Assembly: GCF_002196515.1 (NCBI RefSeq)
Contig: NZ_CP018835.1
Span: forward strand, 496,001-560,000
DNA length: 64,000 nt
Source: Vibrio gazogenes
GTDB taxonomy: Bacteria > Pseudomonadota > Gammaproteobacteria > Enterobacterales > Vibrionaceae
Direction of reading: 5' to 3'
Shown here: piece by piece, positions 36,377-47,989 of the stretch
Numbering within the stretch: position 1 is the first letter of the stretch
How the letters are laid out: the number at the start of each line of letters is the position of its first letter
The notes under the pieces: generated by a model
What the model was told of the DNA's origin: nothing
Seen by the model: the letters and a program-made list of their open reading frames with translations, nothing else
Database searches by the model: none
Made by a program: the position numbers and the translations under genes

Positions 36377-36742
36377 ATGATCATTTCACTACTCAAATTT
36401 GTGGTTTCTTTGGGATTAATTATGGCCTCCCTATGGCTTGGTACACTCATTCAGGTCTGGTTACATCTTTCTATTCCCGGGAGTGTTTTGGGAATGCTGA
36501 TTCTCTTTATCGCACTCGCCAGTGGTCTGTTACCCGTCTCGTGGGTGAAACCGGGGGCGTCACTATTTATTCGCTATATGGTTTTTCTCTTTGTACCGAT
36601 CAGTATCGGTTTGATGACCCATTTCGACACACTGATTGAGAATGCACTCCCCATATTTGCCAGTGCCATTGGAGGGACAGTCATTGTGTTGGTCTGTATG
36701 GGTTTGTTACTCGATCGTATGCTGAAAAAAGAACACCTCTGA
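36377..36742 (+). CDS. CidA/LrgA family membrane protein (YohJ-like)
   Basis: This protein of about 121 residues has four hydrophobic segments and the family motif [14 protein letters not shown]. CidA/LrgA proteins are holin-like and act with LrgB partners in control of murein hydrolase export or pyruvate/nucleoside transport. I use ATG 36377 (GGAAA upstream) rather than 36332, whose first 15 residues are polar and unlike the family. It lies 12 bp before the lrgB-like gene. Confidence 0.85.
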   Translation: MIISLLKFVVSLGLIMASLWLGTLIQVWLHLSIPGSVLGMLILFIALASGLLPVSWVKPGASLFIRYMVFLFVPISIGLMTHFDTLIENALPIFASAIGGTVIVLVCMGLLLDRMLKKEHL

Positions 36743-36754
36743 GGAATATCATCC

Positions 36755-37444
36755 ATGTGGCTGTTGATTACTATTGTTATTTTCTTTGCCGTTCGCTGGT
36801 TATGTCAAAAATGTAATACCCCTTTAGCGAACCCACTACTTATTTGTGTCATTATCATTATCGGCATTCTGCTCTATTTTAACGTGCCCTATGAAACTTA
36901 CGCCGCAGACAATCAATGGGTGAATTTTTTACTCCAACCCGCAGTTGTCGCCCTTGCCTACCCTCTGTATGAGCAATTACCGCAAATTCGTGCCAAATGG
37001 CGAATTATCCTGTTTGCCTGCGTTTTTGGCAGCGTCATGTCGATGCTGACCACGGCATTGATCGCGGTTTTATTCCATGCTGATACACCGCTTATCGCCG
37101 CGTTACTTTCCAAGTCAGTCACGACACCGATTGCCATGGAAATCACCAGTAACCTTGGTGGTGAGCCATCAATTGCTGCAATCCTGGTACTGATTGTCGG
37201 ACTATTCGGCGCTATTTTCGCTTATCCGATTTATCGATTACTCCATATCACCCATCCAATCGCAAAAGGGTTAACCATGGGAAGCATTTCCCATGCATTA
37301 GGCACAGCCAGTTGTGTTGAAAATGATCCCCGCGATGCAGCATTCAGCTCACTAGCACTCGTGCTTTGTGGCATCATCACTTCAATACTAGCCCCTCTCG
37401 CTTACGCATTGGTGCTATGGTTAAGTCCATTACTGACAACTTAG
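36755..37444 (+). CDS. LrgB/CidB family membrane protein (YohK-like)
   Basis: This 229-residue protein has about seven hydrophobic segments and the LrgB motifs SKSVTTPIAMEI and GSISHALGTA. It is the partner of the upstream CidA/LrgA-like protein. In E. coli yohJK lies directly before cdd, and the same order is kept here, supporting a role linked to nucleoside or uridine transport. Confidence 0.9.
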   Translation: MWLLITIVIFFAVRWLCQKCNTPLANPLLICVIIIIGILLYFNVPYETYAADNQWVNFLLQPAVVALAYPLYEQLPQIRAKWRIILFACVFGSVMSMLTTALIAVLFHADTPLIAALLSKSVTTPIAMEITSNLGGEPSIAAILVLIVGLFGAIFAYPIYRLLHITHPIAKGLTMGSISHALGTASCVENDPRDAAFSSLALVLCGIITSILAPLAYALVLWLSPLLTT

Positions 37445-37591
37445 TGAGTGATTGCATTTCTTAATGTTGATTTATGTCACATTATTGATGAAATAAAAAT
37501 AACGTACATCACTATAACAGGAATTCAGTCACAACAATTTCATCAAACTGCGTTAGTATGAAATGCCTGAAGTGATGAAAGAGATGAACAT

Positions 37592-38479
37592 ATGACCCAA
37601 GACCGACTCACTGTTCTCAGCCAATTACCAGCAGCACTGGCTAAACCACTCGAAGAGATTGTTATCAATCCGAAATTTTCAGCCACTCTCACAGAGCAAC
37701 AAGTTGCGCATTTAATGGATGCGACCGGTTTCGATGCCGTCATCCTCGCTCAACATTTACTCCCGTTGGCAGCTCTTTATGCGGAGACACCCGTTTCCGA
37801 CTTCCATGTTGGTGCCATCGCTCGAGGCCGCTCCGGCGCACTGTATTTTGGTGCCAATATCGAGTTTTCCGGAGTCTCACTTGGACAAACGATTCATGCA
37901 GAACAAGCCGCCATTGCGCATGCATGGATGTGTGGTGAAAACGAACTCAGCGACATTATTGTTGATACACCACCATGTGGGCACTGCCGTCAGTTTATGA
38001 ATGAACTTGCCAACGTTGAGGCACTCCAAATCACGCTTCCCAATCAGGCAACGAAAAAACTACACGATTACCTTCCGGCAGCTTTTGGCCCAGCAGATCT
38101 GGGCATGAAGATTCGACTCATGGATCAGCAAACACATCAGCTCCAAGCTGATTATTCAGATCCATTACAACAAGCAGCATTGAAAGCTCTCAATCACAGT
38201 TATGCACCCTATAGTCATTCACTGAGTGGTGTCGCTATTGAACTCAAAGATCAACACATTTGTCTGGGAGCTTATGCCGAAAATGCAGCTTTCAATCCAA
38301 GCCTTCCACCTCTGCAAGTTGCGGTGATCTTGCTCAAAATGGGTGGCTATTCATGGCATGATATCAATCGTGTCGTGCTTGCTGAGACCAAAAATGCAAC
38401 TGTGACCCATTTAGATACAACCCGTTCGGTGTTGCAAAAAATTACGCCACATATTCAGCTGGAACATATTGAGATATAG
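37592..38479 (+). CDS. cdd: Cytidine deaminase
   Basis: This 295-residue protein has two deaminase domains, the dimeric E. coli form. The zinc site is HAEQAAIAHAW (His, catalytic Glu) and PPCGHCRQF (two Cys). It converts cytidine and deoxycytidine to uridine forms for salvage. Half-sites TGTCACA (37475) and TCACA (37529) upstream are compatible with CRP/CytR control but are weak. A strong terminator follows. Confidence 0.95.
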   Translation: MTQDRLTVLSQLPAALAKPLEEIVINPKFSATLTEQQVAHLMDATGFDAVILAQHLLPLAALYAETPVSDFHVGAIARGRSGALYFGANIEFSGVSLGQTIHAEQAAIAHAWMCGENELSDIIVDTPPCGHCRQFMNELANVEALQITLPNQATKKLHDYLPAAFGPADLGMKIRLMDQQTHQLQADYSDPLQQAALKALNHSYAPYSHSLSGVAIELKDQHICLGAYAENAAFNPSLPPLQVAVILLKMGGYSWHDINRVVLAETKNATVTHLDTTRSVLQKITPHIQLEHIEI

Positions 38480-38533
38480 CATTATAAATTTATAACTAGC
38501 TAATTATTAAAGATAAAAAATAAATCCCTATCT

Positions 38534-38573
38534 AAAACCCCAGAAAAGCAAACGTTTGCTTTTCTGGGGTTTT
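38534..38573 (+). terminator. 40-bp palindromic terminator containing a PurR-like box
   Basis: A perfect 20+20 palindrome (AAAACCCCAGAAAAGCAAAC and its complement) ends in a T-run on both strands and closes the cdd transcript. Its centre GCAAACGTTTGC (38548-38559) equals the core of the PurR operator consensus; over 16 bp it matches 14. It lies about 48 bp before the purT ATG. Confidence 0.85.
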
Positions 38574-38620
38574 TCAGTATGATTGCCGCAGTTTTCAAAA
38601 TGAGAAGAGGTAATCAGAGA

Positions 38621-39796
38621 ATGTTAGGGACAGCGACAAGAGAAAGTGCAACACGAGTTCTGTTACTTGGCTCCGGAGAGTTAGGTAAAGAAGTCGCCAT
38701 CGAATGCCAACGATTAGGGCTGGAAGTTATCGCTTGTGATCGATATGCCGACGCACCAGCAATGCAAGTTGCGCATCGTTGCCATGTCTTTAACATGTTG
38801 GATGGAGATGCACTGCGTCGTGTCATCGAACTCGAAAAGCCCGATTATGTTGTCCCTGAAGTGGAAGCGATTGCCACGGCAACACTGGTCGAGTTGGAAG
38901 ATGAAGGCGTTCATATTGTGCCAACAGCCAAAGCGACTCAGTTGACAATGAACCGCGAAGGCATCCGTCGTCTGGCAGCTGAAACATTATCTCTCACGAC
39001 CTCTCCTTACCGTTTTGCAGATAACTATCATGACTTCCGTGATGCCATTACCGAAATCGGGCTTCCCTGTGTTGTTAAGCCGGTAATGAGTTCCTCAGGC
39101 AAAGGCCAGAGTGTTCTCAAATCAGAGCAAGATATCGATAAAGCTTGGCATTATGCACAAGAAGGGGGGCGCTCCGGTGCCGGTCGAGTGATTGTTGAAG
39201 GTTTTATCGATTTTGATTACGAGATCACCCAACTCACGGTAAGCGCTGTTGATGGCATCCATTTCTGCGCCCCCATTGGCCATCGGCAAGAAGATGGCGA
39301 CTATCGTGAATCTTGGCAGCCTCAAGCGATGTCTGAAGCGGCCCAAAAAAATGCTCAGACGGTTGCGGAAAAAATTGTTACCGCACTCGGTGGATACGGA
39401 ATCTTTGGTGTTGAACTATTCGTTAAGGGTGATCAAGTCATTTTCAACGAAGTCTCCCCTCGCCCCCATGACACGGGACTCGTTACTTTAATCTCGCAGA
39501 ATTTATCTGAATTCGCCCTACATGTCCGTGCATTTACAGGGTTACCTATCCAGCAGATTGTATCGTATCAGCCTGCCGCATCAGTGGCTTTACTCGGCCA
39601 GGGCACATCCGATAATGTCCGTTTTGATGGTGTGGCGAATGCACTGATGGTTCCCAATACACAAATCCGTCTGTTCGCGAAACCAGAGATTGATGGCAGA
39701 AGAAGACTCGGGGTGACGCTCGCCACAGGCGAAGATACACAACAAGCGAAAGACGCCGCACTGGCGTGTGCGAGTCATATTGTCTTACACTATTGA
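38621..39796 (+). CDS. purT: Formate-dependent phosphoribosylglycinamide formyltransferase
   Basis: This 391-residue ATP-grasp enzyme begins [20 protein letters not shown], aligning with E. coli PurT. ATP-grasp motifs include [14 protein letters not shown] and [15 protein letters not shown]. It uses formate and ATP to make formyl-GAR in purine synthesis. ATG 38621 is chosen because AAGAGG at 38604-38609 is its ribosome-binding site; upstream ATGs (38579, 38600) give non-family extensions. The PurR-like palindrome upstream suggests purine repression. Confidence 0.95.
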   Translation: MLGTATRESATRVLLLGSGELGKEVAIECQRLGLEVIACDRYADAPAMQVAHRCHVFNMLDGDALRRVIELEKPDYVVPEVEAIATATLVELEDEGVHIVPTAKATQLTMNREGIRRLAAETLSLTTSPYRFADNYHDFRDAITEIGLPCVVKPVMSSSGKGQSVLKSEQDIDKAWHYAQEGGRSGAGRVIVEGFIDFDYEITQLTVSAVDGIHFCAPIGHRQEDGDYRESWQPQAMSEAAQKNAQTVAEKIVTALGGYGIFGVELFVKGDQVIFNEVSPRPHDTGLVTLISQNLSEFALHVRAFTGLPIQQIVSYQPAASVALLGQGTSDNVRFDGVANALMVPNTQIRLFAKPEIDGRRRLGVTLATGEDTQQAKDAALACASHIVLHY

Positions 39797-39888
39797 TATC
39801 ATCTCATCGACCCAAATATGTTCTTAATCGATAAGATGATGCAAACCACGTTAGACCATTTAAATAAAAAAGAGCAATAGAATGAAAA

Positions 39889-39926
39889 CAGGCCGGAACG
39901 TGCATTACGTCCCGGCCTGAATTTTT
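39889..39926. terminator. Bidirectional terminator between purT and tpm
   Basis: CAGGCCGG and CCGGCCTG flank an inner ACGT/ACGT stem and are followed by five T on the plus strand and an A-rich run before, so it ends both convergent transcripts. Confidence 0.85.
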
Positions 39927-39940
39927 CTCTAATATAACAA

Positions 39941-40585
39941 CTAAGCTTCAATCAACCACACTTCATCAGCAAATCGACTTAGCTTTTGTTTCGCAATTTT
40001 CGGATGTCCCGGATCGGCTTCTTTACGGCAGAGCAATGTCATTTTCATCCCCTGAAACAAATGCTGGATCTGGTTACGATCAACACTAAACGGTGGTCCG
40101 GCCAATTCTGTCTGCTCATAGTCAACAGAAATTAAAAGCATCCGCCCGCCTGGCTTTAACAAAGCACGTAACCGTTGTATATACGCATCCCGCTGGGATG
40201 GCATGATAGAAACCAATGCCGCCCGATCATAAATCAGCTCGATATGCTCAAGTGGTGCAGTAAAAACATCACCCTGATAAATTTGTAATTCATCAAACTC
40301 ATAGCACTGATGAAATGAATCAATCTGTGTAACTAACGGTGTATAAAAGTGTTCAGAGAAAAACGATCTCACGGCAATCTCACTGAGTTCAACACCGATG
40401 ACTCTGTCATGTTTTGCTGCTAACCAAACGAGATCTTCACTTTTACCGCACAAAGGAACAAAGACTTGCTCCTCTCGCTGCGGTGACAATGCAGGCCAGT
40501 ACTCCAACAGCAGTGGATTCACATCTGTCATATGGAAACCGATGCGGTTGGCAGCCCACTTACTATGCCAAAATTCCTTATCCAT
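39941..40585 (-). CDS. tpm: Thiopurine S-methyltransferase
   Basis: This 214-residue SAM-dependent methyltransferase has the bacterial TPMT start [18 protein letters not shown] and [18 protein letters not shown] (SAM-binding). It methylates thiopurines and related selenium or tellurium compounds. I choose ATG 40585 (GAGAAG upstream) because the longer frame to 40618 adds 11 residues foreign to the family. It converges on purT. Confidence 0.9.
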   Translation of the reverse strand: MDKEFWHSKWAANRIGFHMTDVNPLLLEYWPALSPQREEQVFVPLCGKSEDLVWLAAKHDRVIGVELSEIAVRSFFSEHFYTPLVTQIDSFHQCYEFDELQIYQGDVFTAPLEHIELIYDRAALVSIMPSQRDAYIQRLRALLKPGGRMLLISVDYEQTELAGPPFSVDRNQIQHLFQGMKMTLLCRKEADPGHPKIAKQKLSRFADEVWLIEA

Positions 40586-40604
40586 GAAACACTTCTCTAA
40601 TATA

Positions 40605-40655
40605 AAAACAACAGCCACTGATCAGCACGCTATAACAGCACTGTTTATCAGTGGC
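40605..40655 (-). terminator. Probable ihfA terminator
   Basis: GCCACTGAT and ATCAGTGGC pair around a 25-nt loop; on the minus strand TTTTT follows after five bases. It is about 75 bp past ihfA and overlaps the tpm leader. Confidence 0.5.
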
Positions 40656-40726
40656 AAAAAAACTAGAGATCGAAAAATAGAGTCATTCTCATGAAAGCGG
40701 CATGATCACCACACTTTCAGAGTATG

Positions 40727-41026
40727 CTACCTTTCATTCGGATCGATATTTTCGACACGAGCTTTCAATTTTTGTCCTGGACGAAATGTAACAACACGTC
40801 TTGCAGTAATCGGAATATCCTCTCCGGTTTTCGGATTCCGCCCCGGACGCTCATTCTTGTCTCGCAGATCAAAATTACCAAAACCAGACAATTTGACCTG
40901 TTCGCCATTTTCCAGAGCTTTACGGATTTCCTCAAAAAATGCTTCAACCGTTTCCTTGGCATCCCGTTTACTGAACTCAAGCGTTTCAAACAGGTTTTCA
41001 GCCAAATCGGCCTTTGTGAGCGCCAT
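40727..41026 (-). CDS. ihfA: Integration host factor subunit alpha
   Basis: This 99-residue protein begins [16 protein letters not shown] and has the DNA-bending arm with [18 protein letters not shown] (Pro at the intercalating tip). It forms the IHF heterodimer with IhfB. ATG 41026 is preceded by GAGGGAAG; the longer frame to 41083 is not family-like. It lies downstream of pheT as in enterics, but 408 bp away and behind the pheT terminator, so it likely uses its own promoter. Confidence 0.97.
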   Translation of the reverse strand: MALTKADLAENLFETLEFSKRDAKETVEAFFEEIRKALENGEQVKLSGFGNFDLRDKNERPGRNPKTGEDIPITARRVVTFRPGQKLKARVENIDPNER

Positions 41027-41126
41027 AAAACTTCCCTCAAAGCTATATTGAACCTTACTGTCGATGTGACAGCACCAAAGCATTTTTACTCAGCCAATCA
41101 ACAACATATCGGCTTTATTGTAAATA

Positions 41127-41156
41127 GTGTATGCCAACCTTCTGATTTACGCCAAC
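41127..41156 (-). promoter_or_regulatory. Candidate ihfA promoter
   Basis: On the minus strand TTGGCG and TACACT are separated by 18 bp, a fair sigma-70 match about 100 bp upstream of ihfA. It is a by-eye match only. Confidence 0.35.
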
Positions 41157-41378
41157 TTTTTTATTAAATCGCTCGCAAAAGAAACACGTTATTCGCGACT
41201 ATTGTGGGAGCATGTCACATTTAAATCAGCAAAAACTGATGATTCAATCGAGAAGAGATGATGTAATCTATAGGAACCCTACAATATAACCAATTGATTA
41301 TTATCATAATAATGTCAAATCTACATCAAAACCTCAAATATGTGAACTCAGCGCCTCTGAATATTTTTTATTTCCGAT

Positions 41379-41414
41379 AAAAAACAGGCTGGTGACATAC
41401 ATTCACCAGCCTGT
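41379..41414 (-). terminator. pheT terminator
   Basis: On the minus strand ACAGGCTGGTGA pairs with TCACCAGCCTGT across a 7-nt loop and is followed by six T, 20 bp after pheT. Confidence 0.88.
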
Positions 41415-41434
41415 TTATACGATGATAACAAAGA

Positions 41435-43822
41435 TTAATCGCGCAGGAATGCACCATATTGCTCAGAAACAGCAGTAACGATTTCGCTAACCACAGCGGA
41501 AATTTCAGCTTCTTCAAGCGTCCGATCGACAGACTGCAGCGTCAACGCAATCGCAAGACTCTTCTTACCGTCTTCAACCCCTTTGCCGACGTATACATCA
41601 AAGAGTTTCGCTTCTTTCAGAAGCGGTCCACCAGCATTGGCACAAGCAGCGACGACTTCACCAGATGTAACCGCTTGATCAACCACTAAAGCGATATCAC
41701 GACGGTTCGCCGGGAATTTTGAAACTGATGCAATTTCGGGAATTAAGCGTTGATTCAGCCCACACCATTCAATTTCGAACACAATGGTTCTGCCATTCAA
41801 GCCAAACTTACGTTCAACTTCAGGGTGCACAGCACCAATGACACCAATTTGCCGTCCTTCATAATAGATAGCGGCCGCCTGTCCTGGGTGCAATGCTGGA
41901 TGTTGGGTCGCAGCAAATGAATAAGCGTTCGGATTTGAAGTCAGCTCCAGAATCGCTTCCACATCACCTTTTGCATCAAAGAAATCAACAGTGCGGCTCT
42001 CTACATGCCAGTGCTCTTCTGTCTGAGGCCCGGCAATCACACCGGCAATCATTGCTTCTTGACGAATGCCCTGCTCAGCGTGTTGATCAGGAATAAAACG
42101 TAAACCATGTTCAAACAAGCGTACACGAGATTGCTGACGCTTCTGATTATGAGCGACGGTATTCAACAGCCCTTGGATCAAGCCTAATCGCATTGCTGAC
42201 ATATCCACTGAAATCGGATTTGGCAGTACCAGTGGCTCAACATCAGGGACAATCTGTTTTTGTTGTTCCGGTTCAACGAAACTATAAGTAATTGCTTCGT
42301 AATAACCACGATCAACTAACAGATCCCGAACGCGTTTCAATGGTAAATCAGCTTCTTTGTGCCGATTCATGGTTAATCCGGCTTGTGGTGCCTGAAGCGG
42401 AATATTGTCATAGCCGTACAGACGACCCACTTCTTCAATCAGATCCTGTTCAATAGCAATATCGAAACGCCATGTTGGTGCAACAGCACGCCAACCGCCT
42501 TCAACAGTCGTCACATCCATCCCCAAACGAGTCAGGATTTCAACCACATCTTCATCAGAAATCACATGTCCTAACAGACGGTCAAGCTTTTCACGACGAA
42601 GCGTCACTTGATTCGGTTTTGGCAGGTGTGATTCAGATTCAGCAACCACTATAGGAGCAGCTTCGCCACCACAGATGCTTAGTAGCAGCGCAGTTGCCCG
42701 CTCCATCGCATTGGTTTGCAGAGCATAATCAACACCGCGTTCATAACGCATTGAAGAATCCGTATGCAAGCCATAACTTCTCGCACGCCCACGAATACTA
42801 TCCGGTGTGAAAAAGGCACATTCCAACAAGATATCTTGAGTTTGTTCATTAACGCCAGACGCTTCACCACCAAATACCCCGGCAATCGCCAGCGCTTTCT
42901 GATGATCAGCAATGACCAATGTATCACTGTTCAGTGACACTTCCGCACCATCTAACAGAGTCAGTTTTTCATCTTGCTCTGCCATCCGCACCACAATACC
43001 ACCTTCAATTTTAGCCAAATCGAAAGCATGCATGGGTTGGCCTTGCTCTAACATGACGTAATTGGTCACATCAACAACCGGATCAATTGAACGTAATCCA
43101 CTACGACGCAATTTTTCCTGCATCCATAATGGGGTTTTCGCATTCAGATTGACATTTTTCACAATGCGGCCGAGGTAACGAGGACATGCACTCGGTGCTT
43201 GCACATCAATCGCAATTTGCGCATCAATTGAAGGAGCGGCAACTTGAAGATCCGGAGAAGCAACATCCATCCGATTCAAAGCACCGACTTCACGGGCCAA
43301 ACCTCGTAAACTAAAACAATCGGCACGATTTGAGGTTAAATCCACATCGATAGTGACATCATCTAATTTCAGGAAAGCCCGAAAGTCCATGCCGATCGGT
43401 GCGTCAGCAGACAGCTCCATGATGCCGTCGGATTCAACATCGATACCGAGTTCTGAAAATGAGCACAACATGCCGTGAGAAGGTTGACCACGCAATTTCG
43501 CTTTTTTAATTTTAAAATCACCCGGCAGAACAGCCCCAACTGTTGCGACCGCGACTTTCAAACCTTGACGACAGTTTGGCGCACCACAAACAATATCAAG
43601 CAACTCGTCTTCACCAACATCAACTTTCGTCACACGAAGCTTGTCGGCATCTGGGTGTTGACCACATTCGACCACATGGCCAACTTTTACACCGGTGAAT
43701 GTACCGGCAACAGCAGTCACATCATCAACTTCAAGACCTGCCATTGTAATTTGATGCGCCAGTTCATCTGTCGTTACAGAAGGATTCACCCACTCGCGCA
43801 GCCATGATTCGCTGAATTTCAT
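41435..43822 (-). CDS. pheT: Phenylalanine-tRNA ligase beta subunit
   Basis: This 795-residue protein has the N-terminal tRNA-binding domain ([21 protein letters not shown]), the B3/B4 editing region, the B5 domain, and a C-terminal anticodon-binding domain ([16 protein letters not shown]). Length equals E. coli PheT. It pairs with PheS to charge tRNA-Phe, and is encoded 18 bp after pheS. Confidence 0.97.
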   Translation of the reverse strand: MKFSESWLREWVNPSVTTDELAHQITMAGLEVDDVTAVAGTFTGVKVGHVVECGQHPDADKLRVTKVDVGEDELLDIVCGAPNCRQGLKVAVATVGAVLPGDFKIKKAKLRGQPSHGMLCSFSELGIDVESDGIMELSADAPIGMDFRAFLKLDDVTIDVDLTSNRADCFSLRGLAREVGALNRMDVASPDLQVAAPSIDAQIAIDVQAPSACPRYLGRIVKNVNLNAKTPLWMQEKLRRSGLRSIDPVVDVTNYVMLEQGQPMHAFDLAKIEGGIVVRMAEQDEKLTLLDGAEVSLNSDTLVIADHQKALAIAGVFGGEASGVNEQTQDILLECAFFTPDSIRGRARSYGLHTDSSMRYERGVDYALQTNAMERATALLLSICGGEAAPIVVAESESHLPKPNQVTLRREKLDRLLGHVISDEDVVEILTRLGMDVTTVEGGWRAVAPTWRFDIAIEQDLIEEVGRLYGYDNIPLQAPQAGLTMNRHKEADLPLKRVRDLLVDRGYYEAITYSFVEPEQQKQIVPDVEPLVLPNPISVDMSAMRLGLIQGLLNTVAHNQKRQQSRVRLFEHGLRFIPDQHAEQGIRQEAMIAGVIAGPQTEEHWHVESRTVDFFDAKGDVEAILELTSNPNAYSFAATQHPALHPGQAAAIYYEGRQIGVIGAVHPEVERKFGLNGRTIVFEIEWCGLNQRLIPEIASVSKFPANRRDIALVVDQAVTSGEVVAACANAGGPLLKEAKLFDVYVGKGVEDGKKSLAIALTLQSVDRTLEEAEISAVVSEIVTAVSEQYGAFLRD

Positions 43823-43840
43823 TCTAATTTCACCCCTGAA

Positions 43841-44887
<1,047 letters not shown>

Positions 44888-44906
44888 TTAGGTCTAATAA
44901 AATAGC

Positions 44907-44935
44907 TATACATAGTACCCAAAGCCGCTTGTAAA
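44907..44935 (-). promoter_or_regulatory. Candidate pheST promoter
   Basis: On the minus strand TTTACA and TGTATA are separated by 17 bp, about 83 bp upstream of pheS. The rest of 44825-45179 holds no gene; no Phe-rich pheM-type leader peptide was seen. Confidence 0.45.
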
Positions 44936-45179
44936 GCCAAATTGTAATCGTTTTTCATGTGGTTATTGAGCAATAATTCAACAGAGTTTGATGACAAAAA
45001 ATTAACGACTAGGGTTTTATTGAAAAATCTTCTCGGAAGAATAGGATGACATCAGGGCTTTGGTAGATGGTATTGACGGATCGAATCACAACAGGATCAT
45101 CAAAATCCGACAAAAGATAATAAAAAATTGTATGAAGACGAAATTGAATTATTGAAGAGAAGATAGATGAACTGAGATT

Positions 45180-45255
45180 TGGAGCGACATACGAGGTTCG
45201 AACTCGTGACCTCAACCTTGGCAAGGTTGCGCTCTACCAACTGAGCTAATGTCGC
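45180..45255 (-). tRNA. tRNA-Gly (anticodon GCC)
   Basis: The 76-nt cloverleaf has acceptor GCGACAT pairing with ATGTCGC, D-arm TAGCTCAGTTGGTAGAGC, anticodon arm AACCTTGCCAAGGTT with GCC, and T-arm with GTTCGAA. TCCA is encoded at the 3' end. It differs from the copy at 51015-51090 only in stem base changes. Confidence 0.96.
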
Positions 45256-45266
45256 ATTATCTTTGA

Positions 45267-45353
45267 TGGTGCCCCGGGCCGGACTTGAACCGGCACAGCG
45301 CGAACGCCGAGGGATTTTAAATCCCTTGTGTCTACCAATTCCACCACCAGGGC
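45267..45353 (-). tRNA. tRNA-Leu (anticodon TAA)
   Basis: This 87-nt class II tRNA has GCCCTGG...CCGGGGC acceptor pairing (with mismatch/GU), anticodon loop TTTAAAA (TAA), a long variable arm, GGTTCAAGT T-loop and encoded CCA. It is immediately upstream of tRNA-Gly in one transcript. Confidence 0.95.
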
Positions 45354-45614
45354 AGAGCATATCAAAGCATTACCTCACTTGAATGATTCCTAAAAGGTAA
45401 TCACCACTGAGGAACGAGAGGTACTTTACTGGATTCAAAATTTTCGTCAACAAGAAAATCCACCATGATGAACTGTATGGCTAAAAATCGGTCTATTTCC
45501 TCATTTTCTGTGCGTTTCCCCAGGCTGATTGGTCTTGATCAGCTGAGATATGAGGCGAACCGAGATACATCTGAGGGTTAAATAGTGTGACGAAGTTCAC
45601 CAAAAGGGTAAGTT

Positions 45615-46733
45615 TCAGACGGTCTGTCCTGGCCCATTCCATTCGATATCATAAGTTGATGCCTGACTGAGCGAAATTCGGTGTTTTTTAGCTTGTCGAT
45701 AGAGTTCTGAAAAGCTCAATACAGGGGCGAATATCGATAATTCTTTGTGATGGCGCTGCATGATATTTTTACCCGAAAAATAGCCTTGCCATGTTTGATA
45801 TCGGAATAACGATGCCATACCACCGGCTAAAAATACCATCGCACCGAGATGGTAAAGTGATGCGAGTTTTGGCTCAGAGAACACAAACTGGGGCATGACA
45901 GATTGACAAAATGGTGCGACCAAATGCAACCCACTGGTTGCCCGCGGGTTACACTCAATCACATATAAACCGTGCGGGTCACGTATAAAATCAAATGAAA
46001 CCTGCCCGTGATAACCAAATCGCTGTCCAAATGCGCGCATAAATTGTTCGATTGCCGGATCATCAATGGGCTGAAAAGCACTGGCCGCAGACTGATTAAC
46101 ACACAGTCTCGGTCGATAAGCCTGGTGAATCTGCATCTGCCCGTTCTCAAACAAGGCATAGTTACAAATCGGCTGCCCCGCTATTTTTTGTTGCTGAACC
46201 CAAGGCACATCGGCCGATATGTTGATCTGTGCCAAGGCTGGTGGAGTGACATCACAGATCACTTGTGCGCCAAAACGAGAATAAACCGGCTTCAATACGG
46301 TCTCAGGACCACACTCCACATCATAGCGATCAGTGACTAAATGAGTCGCTGGGAGCACGACGTTGGGCAGCCCGGATAAAGCGTCAAAGACTGTCAATTT
46401 ATTGTGTAATACTAGTAATAATTCTGCATCCGGCATAAACCAGTTCACATGAGGTCTTTGCTTTACGATCTCAGCGAGAAAAAACACTTCTTCACAGGTC
46501 GGTACGACCATATCAATATCAAACTGATCAATGATATCGAGTATCTGCGTCTGGTAATCAGCAAAAGAAAACCGAGGTGAACTGGTTTGAATATAACCTT
46601 CAATCTGCTTTAGAAATGATCCCAAAGGCTGTTTTAATGCATCAGTCATGATAACCCGGTGTCCCTGACGACAGAAAATGTTTGCCCACTCTAATGCCAC
46701 TGGCGCACGCGCGCCGGTAATCAAGACTTGCAT
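45615..46733 (-). CDS. ATP-grasp enzyme, last gene of five-gene pathway operon
   Basis: This 372-residue protein has an N-terminal Rossmann-like preATP-grasp domain (MQVLITGARAPVALEWANIF) and an ATP-grasp core with PETVLKPVYSRFG and the Mg-binding YVIECNPRATSGLHL. Such enzymes join a carboxylate to an amine or other nucleophile via acylphosphate. Its ATG is 13 bp inside the preceding adenylate-forming gene, so it is translationally coupled. Substrate unknown. Confidence 0.8.
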   Translation of the reverse strand: MQVLITGARAPVALEWANIFCRQGHRVIMTDALKQPLGSFLKQIEGYIQTSSPRFSFADYQTQILDIIDQFDIDMVVPTCEEVFFLAEIVKQRPHVNWFMPDAELLLVLHNKLTVFDALSGLPNVVLPATHLVTDRYDVECGPETVLKPVYSRFGAQVICDVTPPALAQINISADVPWVQQQKIAGQPICNYALFENGQMQIHQAYRPRLCVNQSAASAFQPIDDPAIEQFMRAFGQRFGYHGQVSFDFIRDPHGLYVIECNPRATSGLHLVAPFCQSVMPQFVFSEPKLASLYHLGAMVFLAGGMASLFRYQTWQGYFSGKNIMQRHHKELSIFAPVLSFSELYRQAKKHRISLSQASTYDIEWNGPGQTV

Positions 46734-47989
46734 TCATTCACCACTCGTCGTTGTTTATTCATCGGGTGCCAGTCAGGTGGTGGTGCATATTCACATGTTA
46801 CAGTCACCTGCCCCAATTGCTGTAACAACCCCAATAACGCCTCCTGAATCATTTGATGAAACTGGGGAGCGGCTTCAATTTTTAAGTGATTGGCGCTGGT
46901 TTGGGTAATGCGATAATCCACGCGTTCTTCTATCGCCAGTGTGACAGCGCGATAGACCAGATCCGGTAATACGACGGTCTGTGCCCCGCCTTGTTCTAAC
47001 ACCAGACAATCACCACAGCGTCCGGCAATCGCACCGAGCGGCTCGAATGGCGCGTCATCTTGTTTCGCAGCAATCACATCATCAAGCTGATAACGAATGA
47101 CCGGCTGGGTTCGGCGCCGGAAATCGGTAATGATCGGGCTGTAATGCGTTTTTTCCGGATTTAACCAATGCTTCTCAATATGAACGATATCCTGATTCCA
47201 ACGCATCTGCCCTTGCATATCCGTACAGGCAAGAAAACCTTCCGTACACTGATAAACTTCATGAAGTTCACTGGCAAATGTCTGCGTTATCAAGGTGCGG
47301 TCAACGGGGGTTAAGACTTCTGCCCCGGAGATGATGCGTGCAGGAGACATCTTCCGCTCACCGAATGTCCCAGTGTACATTGCGCAGCATTGCAATGCCT
47401 GCGCACTGCCAATCAGGAGTGTGGGCTGAAAACGATCCAACGCCCGAATCCAAACCTCATAAGGTTGATTTAAATCGGCGTAAAAGAACTGAATCGGCCC
47501 TTTGGCAACAGATTTATATAACGGACTGTTTGCCCGGAGTGCCAATGCAATCCGATGTTTCTGCCATAGATGAGGCAGTAGCTTGGCAAGTATGTTACCG
47601 GCCCACAGCTGTTTTTCCCGGTCATCAGCCAAAAAGAGTCCTCGTTGACCCGAGGTTCCCGAGGAGAGCCCGACCGTTACATCATTGACAACCGATTGTT
47701 CAAACCGTCGTGATTGTTCCGCTTCGAGTGCAACTGACATCAACTGATCTGTTTTTAATCCACGGGTATTGATCGTCTCCAGATTCGCCATCATCAGCGA
47801 TTTATTCATGATGGGAAATGCTTCAAGCGGCTGATTACGGAACGACTGATAAAAAGGTGAATGTTGACAGACCCACTGCAAATGGCGCTCTAGCTGTTTA
47901 TCTTGCCAAGACAGCACTTGGGAGCGAGAAGCAAACCGATGATAGCGTGCAAAAGCAAACTGACGTAACAAGGTGATCATCGTAGCCAT
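46721..47989 (-). CDS. Adenylate-forming enzyme (F390 synthetase/PaaK-like)
   Basis: This 422-residue protein of the ANL superfamily has the P-loop-like VGLSSGTSGQRGLFL (about residues 107-121), ISGAEVLTP and YQCTEGFLAC. Family members activate carboxylic acids as acyl-adenylates, or make F390. Vibrios do not make F420, so a carboxylate or fatty acyl substrate is more likely. It overlaps the hydrolase gene by 13 bp. Confidence 0.78.
   Translation of the reverse strand: MATMITLLRQFAFARYHRFASRSQVLSWQDKQLERHLQWVCQHSPFYQSFRNQPLEAFPIMNKSLMMANLETINTRGLKTDQLMSVALEAEQSRRFEQSVVNDVTVGLSSGTSGQRGLFLADDREKQLWAGNILAKLLPHLWQKHRIALALRANSPLYKSVAKGPIQFFYADLNQPYEVWIRALDRFQPTLLIGSAQALQCCAMYTGTFGERKMSPARIISGAEVLTPVDRTLITQTFASELHEVYQCTEGFLACTDMQGQMRWNQDIVHIEKHWLNPEKTHYSPIITDFRRRTQPVIRYQLDDVIAAKQDDAPFEPLGAIAGRCGDCLVLEQGGAQTVVLPDLVYRAVTLAIEERVDYRITQTSANHLKIEAAPQFHQMIQEALLGLLQQLGQVTVTCEYAPPPDWHPMNKQRRVVNECKS

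Larger units (their letters stand above)
41027..41434. other. Long pheT-ihfA spacer
   Basis: This 408-bp AT-rich stretch contains the pheT terminator near its right end and a candidate ihfA promoter near 41127-41156. I see no further gene or repeat in it. Confidence 0.5.
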
